Shown in pieces: positions 54,159-61,968 of a DNA stretch of 64,000 nt. A program made the position numbers and the translations under genes. Under the pieces are notes generated by a model. That model made no database searches. It was not told where the DNA came from and was given only the letters and a program-made list of their open reading frames with translations. This DNA comes from Anabaena catenula FACHB-362 (GTDB lineage: Bacteria; Cyanobacteriota; Cyanobacteriia; Cyanobacteriales; Nostocaceae), in assembly GCF_014698735.1 (NCBI RefSeq), contig NZ_JACJTQ010000003.1, forward strand, positions 1 through 64,000. Direction: 5' to 3'. Position 1 is the stretch's first letter. The number at the start of each line of letters is the position of its first letter.

Positions 54159-55085
54159 ATGAACGCAAATAAATTATTTTTGATATCTATTCCAATAATT
54201 AGCGCCGGTTTATTATTAGGTTGTCAGGATATGGCAGCTAATTCAGCACCAAAACCATCTGCTCAGTGTCCTGGTAATAATTCTCAGTTTAGTATTGAAT
54301 TTTTGAAGACTAATAATCAAGGTGAAAGATACAGTAAAGGTATCAATCATGTGATTCTTTTTAATCCTAAATCAGCAGAACTAGATTTTAAAGTTAATGT
54401 GGGTTTAGCTCATAAAATATATGCTAAAGATAGTAGAGGCAACTTTCGCAAAGAATTCATACCCAAACAGTTTGGTCAATTGATTGCGGATGAAAACTCT
54501 AAATTAAATGGTAAATCACCAATTGCAGCTATTAATGCTGACTATATAGATACTGTGAATAAACCCCAAGGTTTAAATATTTCTCGTGGGGTAGAGTATT
54601 CAGGTGCGTTTAAAAATAAACGTTCTTCCTTTGGGATATCAGGTGGAAACCCAAGGGAACGTAGAGCTACTATTGATACTGGGAGAAGAGGAGCGAATTC
54701 TCTTAATTACAATTTAGTGGGTGGTAATGGTAGATTTTATAGTCAAGGTAAGTTTAAAGATATTTGTAAAGCCTTGGGAGAATTTGCTTGTAAAGGTGCA
54801 ACTAATCGCTCTATGGCTGCGATTACAAGTAAAGGTTATGTAATTCTGTTAGTCAATGATGCAAAAGCTAATTCTAGTCTGGAAATTTCTGCAAATAATA
54901 AAGAGTTGCTACCCAGTCAGTTTGATGATGTATTAGAAGGAATTGCTAGAAATAACTGTTTAGGGAGAATTCAAGAAGGGATTTTATTTGATGGAGGAAT
55001 GTCTCCGGGATTGTATTACAACAAGAAAATCTATTTGGAAAACTTTGGGCCAATTGGATCGGCGTTTTTGATTTATAAAAAGTGA
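54159..55085 (+). CDS. Phosphodiester glycosidase-like lipoprotein
   Basis: 308 residues. Residues 1-22 form a lipoprotein signal ending in the lipobox LLLGC. The rest resembles the phosphodiester glycosidase (NAGPA) domain: AAINADYID (about 126-134), NRSMAAITSKGYVILLV and ILFDGGMSPGLYYN (the conserved DGG near residue 281). Homologous bacterial proteins act on cell-envelope or exopolysaccharide phosphodiesters, but substrate is not known here. The start codon lies in a GCAGATAAACACAGATGAACGC-like dispersed repeat. Confidence 0.78.
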   Translation: MNANKLFLISIPIISAGLLLGCQDMAANSAPKPSAQCPGNNSQFSIEFLKTNNQGERYSKGINHVILFNPKSAELDFKVNVGLAHKIYAKDSRGNFRKEFIPKQFGQLIADENSKLNGKSPIAAINADYIDTVNKPQGLNISRGVEYSGAFKNKRSSFGISGGNPRERRATIDTGRRGANSLNYNLVGGNGRFYSQGKFKDICKALGEFACKGATNRSMAAITSKGYVILLVNDAKANSSLEISANNKELLPSQFDDVLEGIARNNCLGRIQEGILFDGGMSPGLYYNKKIYLENFGPIGSAFLIYKK

Positions 55086-55096
55086 GGGCTTTAAAG

Positions 55097-55552
55097 TTAG
55101 GGTATAAAATCTGCATTGAGAATATCAACTAAAGAGAAGGGTGACTCTTCGGGGAATAATTCTGAGTCAAGTTGATATTTTCTGAGGGTATCATTTCTAG
55201 CATCTGTATAACAGTCTATAAATACATCATTCAAGACAGATTTCAAACTGGGACTATCTGCCAGGGTATAAGCTATTTGTCGTCTTTGCTCAACAACCGT
55301 ATTGCGCCAACCTCTGGCATTATCATCTTTCTCTTCTGTCCAATATTGCAGTTTTAATAAATGTTCAATTAAGACTATTAAGCGAGTTTTTAATTCTTTC
55401 TTTTCACTCCGCCCCATACTGTCGATTTCTTCAATCAAATTATCAATATCTAATTGTTCTAGTTTACCTTCCTGCAATAGTTTAACCGTGGTTTGTATCC
55501 ATAAGTAAAAATCTTGTTCATATAATGTTTTGTTAGTATCAGTAGTCAGCAT
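55097..55552 (-). CDS. DUF29 family protein
   Basis: 151 residues matching DUF29: YEQDFYLWIQTTVKLLQEGKLEQLDIDNLIEEIDSMG at the N-terminus (about residues 10-47) and RLIVLIEHLLKLQYW, WRNTVVEQRRQIA further on. The family is very abundant in cyanobacteria; function unknown. It converges with the preceding lipoprotein gene, with stop codons 11 bases apart. Confidence 0.9.
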   Translation of the reverse strand: MLTTDTNKTLYEQDFYLWIQTTVKLLQEGKLEQLDIDNLIEEIDSMGRSEKKELKTRLIVLIEHLLKLQYWTEEKDDNARGWRNTVVEQRRQIAYTLADSPSLKSVLNDVFIDCYTDARNDTLRKYQLDSELFPEESPFSLVDILNADFIP

Positions 55553-55691
55553 AATAATTTCTCCTGACTCGATAGGATGATGATTACATTATATAATGGA
55601 TTAAGTATTCAGCCAAGACGATTCCCAGACCTAACGGTTCAGCAGTTGCGCTATCGCACTCTCATCTACAAGCAACGAAACCTACCGTAAG

Positions 55692-56561
55692 TTAATCTTC
55701 GCTTTCCAACATTTTCTTAGCTTCCAAAAGTCGCTGTTTATGCTCTTCACTAAGAGTTGGATATTGTAAATTTAATTCTTGTAATTTTTTACAGATAATA
55801 TCAGCAACTATCAACCTTGTAAACCATTTACGATCAGCAGGAATAATATACCAAGGTGCAAATTCAGTGCTAGTGTGATTAAAAACTTCTTCATAAGCGA
55901 GCATATAATCATCCCAAAAAGCACGTTCTTTTACATCACTAGCTGAGAATTTCCAATGCTTTTCTGGTGATTGAATTCTATCTAGAAATCGTTTTTTCTG
56001 TTCTTTTTTTGAGACATTAAGAAAAAATTTGAGAACAATAATTCCATTATTTACTAAATATTTTTCAAAATTATTAATTTCCTCAAAACGCTGTTGCCAT
56101 ATATGTTTACCTTGAGGAATACAGTGAAGTTGTTGTTTTTCTAGAATTTCTCGATGTACGCGCACTACTAGTACTTCTTCATAGTATGAACGGTTAAATA
56201 TCCCAATTCGTCCCCGTTCTGGTAAAGCCTTCATTGTTCGCCATAAATAATCATGGTCTAATTCTTCTGCACTTGGTGCTTTGAAACTAAAAACCTGACA
56301 TCCTTGGGGATTAATACCAGACATTACGTGTTTAATGGTGCTATCTTTACCAGCAGCATCCATTGCTTGAAAAATAATCAGCAAGGCATAGGTGTTTTGA
56401 GCATAAAGAATATCTTGATAATTAGCTAATTGTTGAATACCTGCTGTTAATTTTATGTTGGCATCGACTTTTTCTTCAGAGGATGTTTGATAACTTGGGT
56501 TATAGTCATTTTTTAAAGAAATCTTTGTACCTGGTGGAACTATAAAAGGATCTTGATTCAT
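55692..56561 (-). CDS. Polyphosphate kinase 2 family protein
   Basis: 289 residues. Walker [11 protein letters not shown] (66-75, K72), lid and second motif [14 protein letters not shown] (about 123-136) and W/R residues in [13 protein letters not shown] are typical of PPK2. Such enzymes transfer phosphate between polyphosphate and nucleotides; class (I: NDP, II: NMP, III: both) cannot be fixed by eye. It may link to the ROK-type polyphosphate glucokinase-like gene elsewhere in this window. Confidence 0.93.
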   Translation of the reverse strand: MNQDPFIVPPGTKISLKNDYNPSYQTSSEEKVDANIKLTAGIQQLANYQDILYAQNTYALLIIFQAMDAAGKDSTIKHVMSGINPQGCQVFSFKAPSAEELDHDYLWRTMKALPERGRIGIFNRSYYEEVLVVRVHREILEKQQLHCIPQGKHIWQQRFEEINNFEKYLVNNGIIVLKFFLNVSKKEQKKRFLDRIQSPEKHWKFSASDVKERAFWDDYMLAYEEVFNHTSTEFAPWYIIPADRKWFTRLIVADIICKKLQELNLQYPTLSEEHKQRLLEAKKMLESED

Positions 56562-56724
56562 TGGAAATATTACCTGAATGGGGAGTTGGGGATAGGGGGA
56601 CGCGGTGACACGGTGACAAGGGGACGCGGAGAGAATGAAGAATTATCAATTATTCATAAAAAAGAGGTGATCACTTCAGGGTAAATAGAGAACAAATAGA
56701 GAATACAGAGGAGAGAAATGTTGA

Positions 56725-56856
56725 TACAGCAGGTTGCGTAGTTAGGAAGTACAAAATCTAAATTGAAACCTATACACAAAGCCAGTTTTACTCCTGACTC
56801 CTGAACCGAAGGTCTGCGAAGCGTCTCCTGACTCCTGACTCCTGAATTCTGCTGTA
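56725..56856 (-). repeat. TACAGCAG-bounded element with heptamer array, copy 2
   Basis: 132 bp between TACAGCAG (56725-56732) and CTGCTGTA (56849-56856). On the minus strand it reads AGAATTCAGGAGTCAGG, then ACTGGCTTTGTGTATAGG and TTCAATTTAGATTTTG, matching copy 1 at 16553-16773. A short GACGCTTCGCAGACC insertion splits its heptamers. The remaining spacer around 56575-56640 contains GC-rich GGGGACGCGGTGACACGG repeats. Confidence 0.82.
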
Positions 56857-56906
56857 AATTCAACTAACTTTTAATCCCTCTGTGTTTTAACTTTTTGAAA
56901 TTTGAA

Positions 56907-57464
56907 TTAAGAAGCGGCTGACTGTAGTTTTTCCAGTCGCGCTAAAACTTCTGCACTGTGAATATTTGGGTTGACTTTAACAAAAGTATCACGGAGAACA
57001 CCCTGAGGATCAATGATAAAACTGTGGCGCATAGATACATAGCCTATCCAAGAACCGTAAGTTTTACTGACTGCGCCGTTAGTATCAGCTAATAAAGGGA
57101 ATTTTAACCCTTCTGAGTCACAAAATTCGGCGTGGGAATCAATGTCATCTGCACTAACACCGATAATTTCCGCATTTTTTTCTATGTATTTGGGCAAATC
57201 TTGCTGAAAACGACGTGCTTCGATTGTGCAGCCAGATGTGAAATCTTTGGGATAAAAATACAGAACTACCCATTTACCACGCAAGTCAGAGAGGGAAATT
57301 TTGCCCTCTCCTGTATTGGTGGGTAATGTAAACTCTGGTGCTGGTTGGTTAATTGTCGGTAGTTTACCACCTAAAGCATGAGCAGTGGGGGTGAAGTTTA
57401 ACCAACTAATCAGGGACAAACAAGTGGCAAATAAGATGCTGATAAAAGTGCGGCGGGAAATCAT
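56907..57464 (-). CDS. Exported PrxQ/BCP-like peroxiredoxin
   Basis: 185 residues with a twin-arginine-like leader (MISRRTFISIL, hydrophobic to about residue 30, AHA cleavage). The thioredoxin-fold peroxiredoxin domain has the peroxidatic cysteine C79 in KDFTSGCTIEA. The usual PrxQ resolving cysteine five residues later is R84; C115 (HAEFCDSEGL) is the only other cysteine in the mature part and could resolve or the enzyme may work as a 1-Cys type. It reduces peroxides in the periplasm or thylakoid lumen; it is the likely second oxidative-stress gene of this window besides the catalase. Confidence 0.88.
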   Translation of the reverse strand: MISRRTFISILFATCLSLISWLNFTPTAHALGGKLPTINQPAPEFTLPTNTGEGKISLSDLRGKWVVLYFYPKDFTSGCTIEARRFQQDLPKYIEKNAEIIGVSADDIDSHAEFCDSEGLKFPLLADTNGAVSKTYGSWIGYVSMRHSFIIDPQGVLRDTFVKVNPNIHSAEVLARLEKLQSAAS

Positions 57465-57514
57465 TGTGTAAACCTGAATAATAACTTATGTTAAGTTATC
57501 ATTCTTGGTGGCTG

Positions 57515-57763
57515 CTATTCTGATTCGGGTTGAGATTCAGGAAGTTTTTCAGTGCTTTCAATGTATTGGCTCTCTATGAGAAAGGCTCCCTGTCCAAAAC
57601 GCACGCCCCAGTATCCTCCGGGACGACGGTCAAGGACTATACCTTCCTCGCCAATGCTAATTACGTTAGGAGGGCGTAGCATGGGCATGGGGTCAGCGGT
57701 TTTGACGTAGGGTGGTAGTTCTACGACACGGACTTTACTACCGATAGGAAATTCTTGGGACAT
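57515..57763 (-). CDS. sipA: SipA regulator (NblS-interacting, DUF3148)
   Basis: 82 residues with the SH3-like barrel signature of SipA: IGSKVRVVELPPYVKTADPM, MLRPPNVISIGEEGIVLDRR and GGYWGVRFGQGAFLIESQYIE. In cyanobacteria SipA binds the sensor kinase NblS (Hik33 in Synechocystis) and modulates its activity in light and nutrient stress. It forms its own short transcript between peroxiredoxin and SDR genes on the same strand. Confidence 0.92.
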   Translation of the reverse strand: MSQEFPIGSKVRVVELPPYVKTADPMPMLRPPNVISIGEEGIVLDRRPGGYWGVRFGQGAFLIESQYIESTEKLPESQPESE

Positions 57764-57828
57764 TTTAAGATGGTTGGGAATGTGCAGGAACTCTTAATTT
57801 TTAGCAGGGATTTGCCCAATTAGGTTTT

Positions 57829-58599
57829 TTAAATGCGTCGGTTAACTAAGGTTGCACTAGCTTGGTCAACGGGCATGAGAATGACTTCGTTAATATTAAC
57901 GTGAGGCGATCGCGTGGCACAGAAAAATATGACATCAGCTACATCATCGGGGGTAAGGGGAGTAAGTCCCTGATAAACTTTTTTGGCGCGTTCTGTATCA
58001 CCATGAAAACGGACTTCACTAAATTCTGTTTCCACCATCCCAGGGTCAACAGATGTTACACGGATGGGAGTTCCTAATAAATCTTGTTTCAAACCTTCAG
58101 AAATGGCTTTAACTGCGGCTTTGGTTCCACAATAGACGTTACCACCGGGGTAAGTTTGATGTCCGGCAATGGAACCAAGGTTAATTACATGACCACGATT
58201 ACGGGCAACCATACCGGGAACTACGTAGCGGGTGAGGTAAAGCAAACCTTTGATATTAGTATCAATCATTTCTTCCCAGTCTTGGATATCGCCTTCATGG
58301 AGTTTATCTAATCCGCGACTTAATCCGGCGTTGTTGATTAAGATGTCAATATTTGACCAATCTGGGGGTAAATTAGAGATGGTGGATTCGACGGCAGTGC
58401 GATCGCACACATCAAGTTGCAATAAATAGATTTTGTCAGCTGGTAAATTTAAGGTTTTAGCAAATTCTTGCAAGCGATCGTACCGTCGAGCGGCTAATAT
58501 CAGTTTTGCACCAGCCTGAGCGAAAATTTTAGCGCAAGCTGCACCAATTCCACTACTTGCACCGGTGATTAAGACGATTTGGTTTTCTAGAGAGAGCAT
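57829..58599 (-). CDS. Short-chain dehydrogenase/reductase
   Basis: 256 residues. Classic SDR motifs are GASSGIG (13-19), NNAG (89-92), N115, S143 and YCGTK with Y156 and K160; the cofactor region AARRYDR near 36-42 suggests NADP preference. The PxxEV stretch PGMVETEFSEVRFHGD resembles the malonic-semialdehyde/3-hydroxypropionate reductase (YdfG-like) group, but the substrate is not certain. An extended start at 58653 would lie in a GCAGAGGCGCAGAGGC repeat, so ATG 58599 is preferred. Confidence 0.9.
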   Translation of the reverse strand: MLSLENQIVLITGASSGIGAACAKIFAQAGAKLILAARRYDRLQEFAKTLNLPADKIYLLQLDVCDRTAVESTISNLPPDWSNIDILINNAGLSRGLDKLHEGDIQDWEEMIDTNIKGLLYLTRYVVPGMVARNRGHVINLGSIAGHQTYPGGNVYCGTKAAVKAISEGLKQDLLGTPIRVTSVDPGMVETEFSEVRFHGDTERAKKVYQGLTPLTPDDVADVIFFCATRSPHVNINEVILMPVDQASATLVNRRI

Positions 58600-58692
58600 T
58601 TTCAATAGTGTTGTTGTATATGTTTTTTGTATCACGCAGAGGCGCAGAGGCACAGAGAGGGAGAGCGCGAAGGTGATGGAGGTTAAGTTAGT

Positions 58693-60288
58693 TTATGAGG
58701 TATTGAGGTTATCGCGCAATGATTGGAGATTTTCATGGTAAATTATTGTATTAGGATGATCTGCGCCTAACTTATGTTCAGCGATTTCTAACGCTTCCAG
58801 ATAAAAGTATTCAGCTTCTTCATACCGCCCTTGAGAACGGTAGAGTAATCCTAGATTGTTAAGGCAATCAGCTACATGGAGGTTTTCTTCTCCTAAACGG
58901 GATTTTATGACTAATACACATTGTTTACACCAAATTTCTGCCTGTCCATATAAACCTTGTGCATTATAAAATCCTCCTAAACCAGAAAAAACATAATACA
59001 AATTGTCCTCTCTCACTGCGTCAAGCAAATTTTCTGCTACTTCTTCTAAATGCGGAATAGCATCTTGGACTGATTTAATTAACTCTAAAGTTGCTATTTC
59101 AGAGATTTGCTTACTAATTGCTGCAAAAATATCTACAAAAACTCGTTTTACTTCCTGTGCTTGTGATGATACCTTGAGTTTCGCCTTTAAAAACTCCCTA
59201 ATTAAAAGGTGAATCTTAAACCCATCTTCCCTATCTTCTACCCATTGGATTAAATGACACTCATAAAGTTGCTGGTTGGCTGTTTCCACATCCACAGAAT
59301 GCCAATTTAACTCACTAGCCGCAACTTCTACCCACTCCCAAGCAAACATAGAAGGGGCAAATAAGCTTAAAAATTCGGCGATTTGTTGGGTTTGGGGTTC
59401 TAGTTCTTGCCAACTTAACTCAAAAGCGGCTTTTACTCCACGCTGGGCTGTACTTAGGGTTTGGTAAAGTTGGGGGTTGAGGGCTTCATCTTCAATACTC
59501 TGGGTTTTTAGCCGTTCTAACATCTTGGCTAATGTCCATTGTGGAGGTTTTTTCACTAAATACCGCCCCACTAAATCTATCCCCAAAGGTAAATATCCCA
59601 ACCATTTACACAACTCCTGGGCTGTTTCCGGTTCACGTTGTACCCGCTTGGGTTCTAAAACTGTCAGCAGTTGCAATGCTTCCTCTGGTGACAGCACATC
59701 TAAAGGTATTTCTCGAATATTGGTGTCGAGGTGGCGTAATCTGGTGGTGATGAGGACACGAAAGCGGTTTGAGGTGGGGAAAAAGTCTCGACAGTGCGCT
59801 AAATCTGTTACATCATCTAAAATTACCAGCACTAATCCCTCTGGTGGTTGCCAGTTTTGCCAGCACCAAACTACCTGTTGAGTCAGATTTAATGGTTTTC
59901 CTTGAAAGTCTTTTTGGGGAACTTCCAATTTCAGATCAAGTTGAGCAAATTGGACAACAGCAGCAGCGAGATTTTCCCCTCTTGCGTCTAACCAACAAAT
60001 ACCACCAGGGTATTCTGATTCATGTTTGTGGCTGTAGCGGCTGGCTAACTCGGTTTTCCCCACTCCACTCATACCCGCAACAGCTGTAATGGCGACGATT
60101 TCCGATTGGTGTAATTGTTGGTGTATTTCTTTTAGCTGTGCTTCCCGTCCGACAAAGTTGGGGTTGTCTCGATAGGGGAAGTTTTTGACTGGTTGAATGG
60201 GGGAAGGTGAGGAATTATAGAATTTAGGGTTGTTAATGTTGACATTTCCGCCTTTGGTGTTGATTCCTTGCCAGTTTTCTGAGTTCAT
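58693..60288 (-). CDS. NB-ARC/TPR (NLR-like) protein with N-terminal signalling motif
   Basis: 531 residues. The N-terminus (4-23) carries the motif NWQGINTKGG followed by NVNINNPKF. A STAND-type NB-ARC ATPase follows: FVGREAQL (45-52), P-loop GMSGVGKT (72-79), Walker B VLVILDD (153-159), TTR (181-183), GYLPLGI (231-237) and a HLLIREF stretch like the MHD region. The C-terminus (about 430-531) has TPR-type units that would sense the trigger. The motif is repeated at the C-terminus of the small protein encoded immediately upstream. That arrangement matches known NLR/effector pairs that signal through amyloid-like motif templating. Confidence 0.9.
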   Translation of the reverse strand: MNSENWQGINTKGGNVNINNPKFYNSSPSPIQPVKNFPYRDNPNFVGREAQLKEIHQQLHQSEIVAITAVAGMSGVGKTELASRYSHKHESEYPGGICWLDARGENLAAAVVQFAQLDLKLEVPQKDFQGKPLNLTQQVVWCWQNWQPPEGLVLVILDDVTDLAHCRDFFPTSNRFRVLITTRLRHLDTNIREIPLDVLSPEEALQLLTVLEPKRVQREPETAQELCKWLGYLPLGIDLVGRYLVKKPPQWTLAKMLERLKTQSIEDEALNPQLYQTLSTAQRGVKAAFELSWQELEPQTQQIAEFLSLFAPSMFAWEWVEVAASELNWHSVDVETANQQLYECHLIQWVEDREDGFKIHLLIREFLKAKLKVSSQAQEVKRVFVDIFAAISKQISEIATLELIKSVQDAIPHLEEVAENLLDAVREDNLYYVFSGLGGFYNAQGLYGQAEIWCKQCVLVIKSRLGEENLHVADCLNNLGLLYRSQGRYEEAEYFYLEALEIAEHKLGADHPNTIIYHENLQSLRDNLNTS

Positions 60289-60334
60289 TTGAGTTTTTAT
60301 CAGTGTAGCGGCTTGCAGTTGAGTCCAAGAAAAA

Positions 60335-60440
60335 CCTAACCCCCAGCCCCTTCCCTACAAGGGAAAGGGAGTAAATTTCAAAGCCTCTCCAATAATAAAA
60401 GCTTTTCCTTTCCCCTCTCCTAAGAGGAGAGGGTTAGGGA
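60335..60440. repeat. Inverted-repeat spacer between effector-like and NLR-like genes
   Basis: Two hairpins: CCCTTCCC with GGGAAAGGG across a short loop (about 60350-60370), and CCTCTCCT AAG AGGAGAGG (about 60412-60432). Such purine/pyrimidine hairpins are common in cyanobacterial spacers. They could attenuate NLR expression relative to the upstream small gene. Confidence 0.65.
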
Positions 60441-60444
60441 GAGG

Positions 60445-60834
60445 TTATTTTTGCCCAAAGTTGAATTGAGGACTACTAATGTTAACTGTTCCGCCTTTGG
60501 TATTTATCCCTTGCCAATTTTCAACTGGGGTTGTTTGGCATTGAGTTTTAACAATCTCTATAAGTTCTTGAATAGCTTTTTCTAATTCAGGGTTGGCTGT
60601 CTTTGCGTTAGCAGCTAAGTCTTCCAAAGCGACTTTAATTTCTTCATCTGCTGCGGCTGCTTCTATATCTGCGGCTGTTTCCGGTGATTTGCGTTTTAGC
60701 AGTTTCAACACATAATCAAATGCTTTTCCAATGGAGATTTCAACAGTTTTTTCTAAGGTTTTCTCTCCCAAGAGGGCTAAAAATGCGATAGCGAAGCGCT
60801 CCGTAGGAATCGCACCAGCAGTTAAGGGTTCCAT
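60445..60834 (-). CDS. Small helical effector-like protein sharing the NLR motif
   Basis: 129 residues. Residues 1-100 are predicted helical, with a hydrophobic helix (about 14-23: FAIAFLALLG) and charged helices; residues 105-124 carry ENWQGINTKGG and TVNISSPQF, matching 16 of 20 positions of the N-terminus of the NB-ARC protein. In the known bacterial systems, small Bell-type proteins with a membrane-active helical domain have such a C-terminal motif and are switched on by their NLR. The N-terminal domain here is not firmly recognised. The gene is first in the pair, with a 156-bp gap to the NLR-like gene. Confidence 0.78.
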   Translation of the reverse strand: MEPLTAGAIPTERFAIAFLALLGEKTLEKTVEISIGKAFDYVLKLLKRKSPETAADIEAAAADEEIKVALEDLAANAKTANPELEKAIQELIEIVKTQCQTTPVENWQGINTKGGTVNISSPQFNFGQK

Positions 60835-60946
60835 CTGCTACTTACAGGATATTGTTATGTATTAATCAATAACATTATGTCTAGCTAATTACCCATAATC
60901 AACTTTTCCCTATTCCCTATTCCCTTCTATATCAATCAGTGGTAGT

Positions 60947-61051
60947 TATAGCAACGGACAGGGCGGTTAGGACACCAACTGATTATAAAACCTAGACACC
61001 AAAAGACTCTTCAGACTGTCACCTGTCACCTGTCACCTGTCACCTGCTATA
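60947..61051 (-). repeat. TATAGC-bounded element with heptamer array, copy 4
   Basis: Begins TATAGCAACGGACAGGGCGG and ends with four TCACCTG heptamers and CTGCTATA. It is the inverted counterpart of 23125-23229 and shares the words AGGACACCAACTGATTATAA. Confidence 0.87.
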
Positions 61052-61071
61052 TATTACCACTGACTAAGTTA

Positions 61072-61860
61072 TTACTTTTTCACTACTTGTAAACGCTGAG
61101 TAATCATTGTCATGCCATCATTACGCAGAATTACTGCCGAAATCCATTGATTACCGGGAGTAGATGGTGCGCGTCCGATTTTAAACAGTCCACCAGCGCT
61201 CAGTAATTCTAAATTTATAGCTGTGGGGTTGAGATATTTGTTTGGTTGGATAGTTTCTTCTAGCGCACTTCCGAGGAGAAAATTATTACCCAATGGTTCT
61301 TGGACAATAGCATCAAAGTTATATTGCTGTCCAACTTTTACCTGTTGTGGTAGATTAATTTCTATTTGGGGTGGTTTGCTACCAGAGGTCAATTGAGTGC
61401 GTTCTGATAAAATGTCTTGGCGCAGGATTTTTGTACCAGTAAGACGCTGACGTGAAGTAATCGTAGCGTTGAGAGCTAAATTACTACTATTAGAAGAGGG
61501 TAAACCTGTGATGTTGGTGACAGTTTCTGCAATGATGCTATTGCCTTCAGATTTCCAAGATTGCAGACGTGTGCTGTAGCGTAATTGGGGATACCGCTTC
61601 CAGAAAGATGTTAAGGCTTGTTCCATCGTTTGGCGGTTTAAACCATCGCCATGAGTGAAATTAGGGCTGTAAAATTGCATTACTCCTTTAATATCACCCC
61701 GACTAGCCGCTGTATCAATTTGTGTCAACAGGTTTTTCAGTGATGCGGGTGCATTATCGGGTGTAGCCGCTTGAGCAAATTGCCCAGTACTGCTGAAACC
61801 CAGTGTTAGTAGGAACGAAAGCAGAGAAATGCTGCTAGGAACTTTTTTGTTGCGTTTCAT
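61072..61860 (-). CDS. Exported NTF2/SnoaL-like protein
   Basis: 262 residues from this start (MKRNKKVPSS; another ATG 24 bases upstream exists). It has a signal peptide with cleavage near FAQA, then a nuclear transport factor 2-like domain (about 40-140: LLTQIDTAASRGDIKGVMQFYSPNF, GDGLNRQTMEQALTSFWKRY). A second beta-rich half (about 145-262) contains VKVGQQYNFDAIVQEPLGNN. The fold suggests a small-ligand-binding or peptidoglycan-associated role; function unknown. It is divergent from murG, 108 bases apart. Confidence 0.75.
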   Translation of the reverse strand: MKRNKKVPSSISLLSFLLTLGFSSTGQFAQAATPDNAPASLKNLLTQIDTAASRGDIKGVMQFYSPNFTHGDGLNRQTMEQALTSFWKRYPQLRYSTRLQSWKSEGNSIIAETVTNITGLPSSNSSNLALNATITSRQRLTGTKILRQDILSERTQLTSGSKPPQIEINLPQQVKVGQQYNFDAIVQEPLGNNFLLGSALEETIQPNKYLNPTAINLELLSAGGLFKIGRAPSTPGNQWISAVILRNDGMTMITQRLQVVKK

Positions 61861-61968
61861 TAATAAGGCAATATAGTTAGTCATTAGTAATAGTTTACTG
61901 ATTTGATTAGAGAATGTAAGGAATTTGTTTTATCTTAGTTAAGCTAGGCGCTAAATGGTATGGCTTGA

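Noticed and set aside
56654-56863. 69-codon frame upstream of the peroxiredoxin gene
   Set aside because: Largely made of a TACAGCAG element and heptamers.
59003-60089. Five open frames opposite the NB-ARC gene
   Set aside because: They are shadows of a well-supported gene with P-loop, Walker B and TPR; composition does not match coding DNA.
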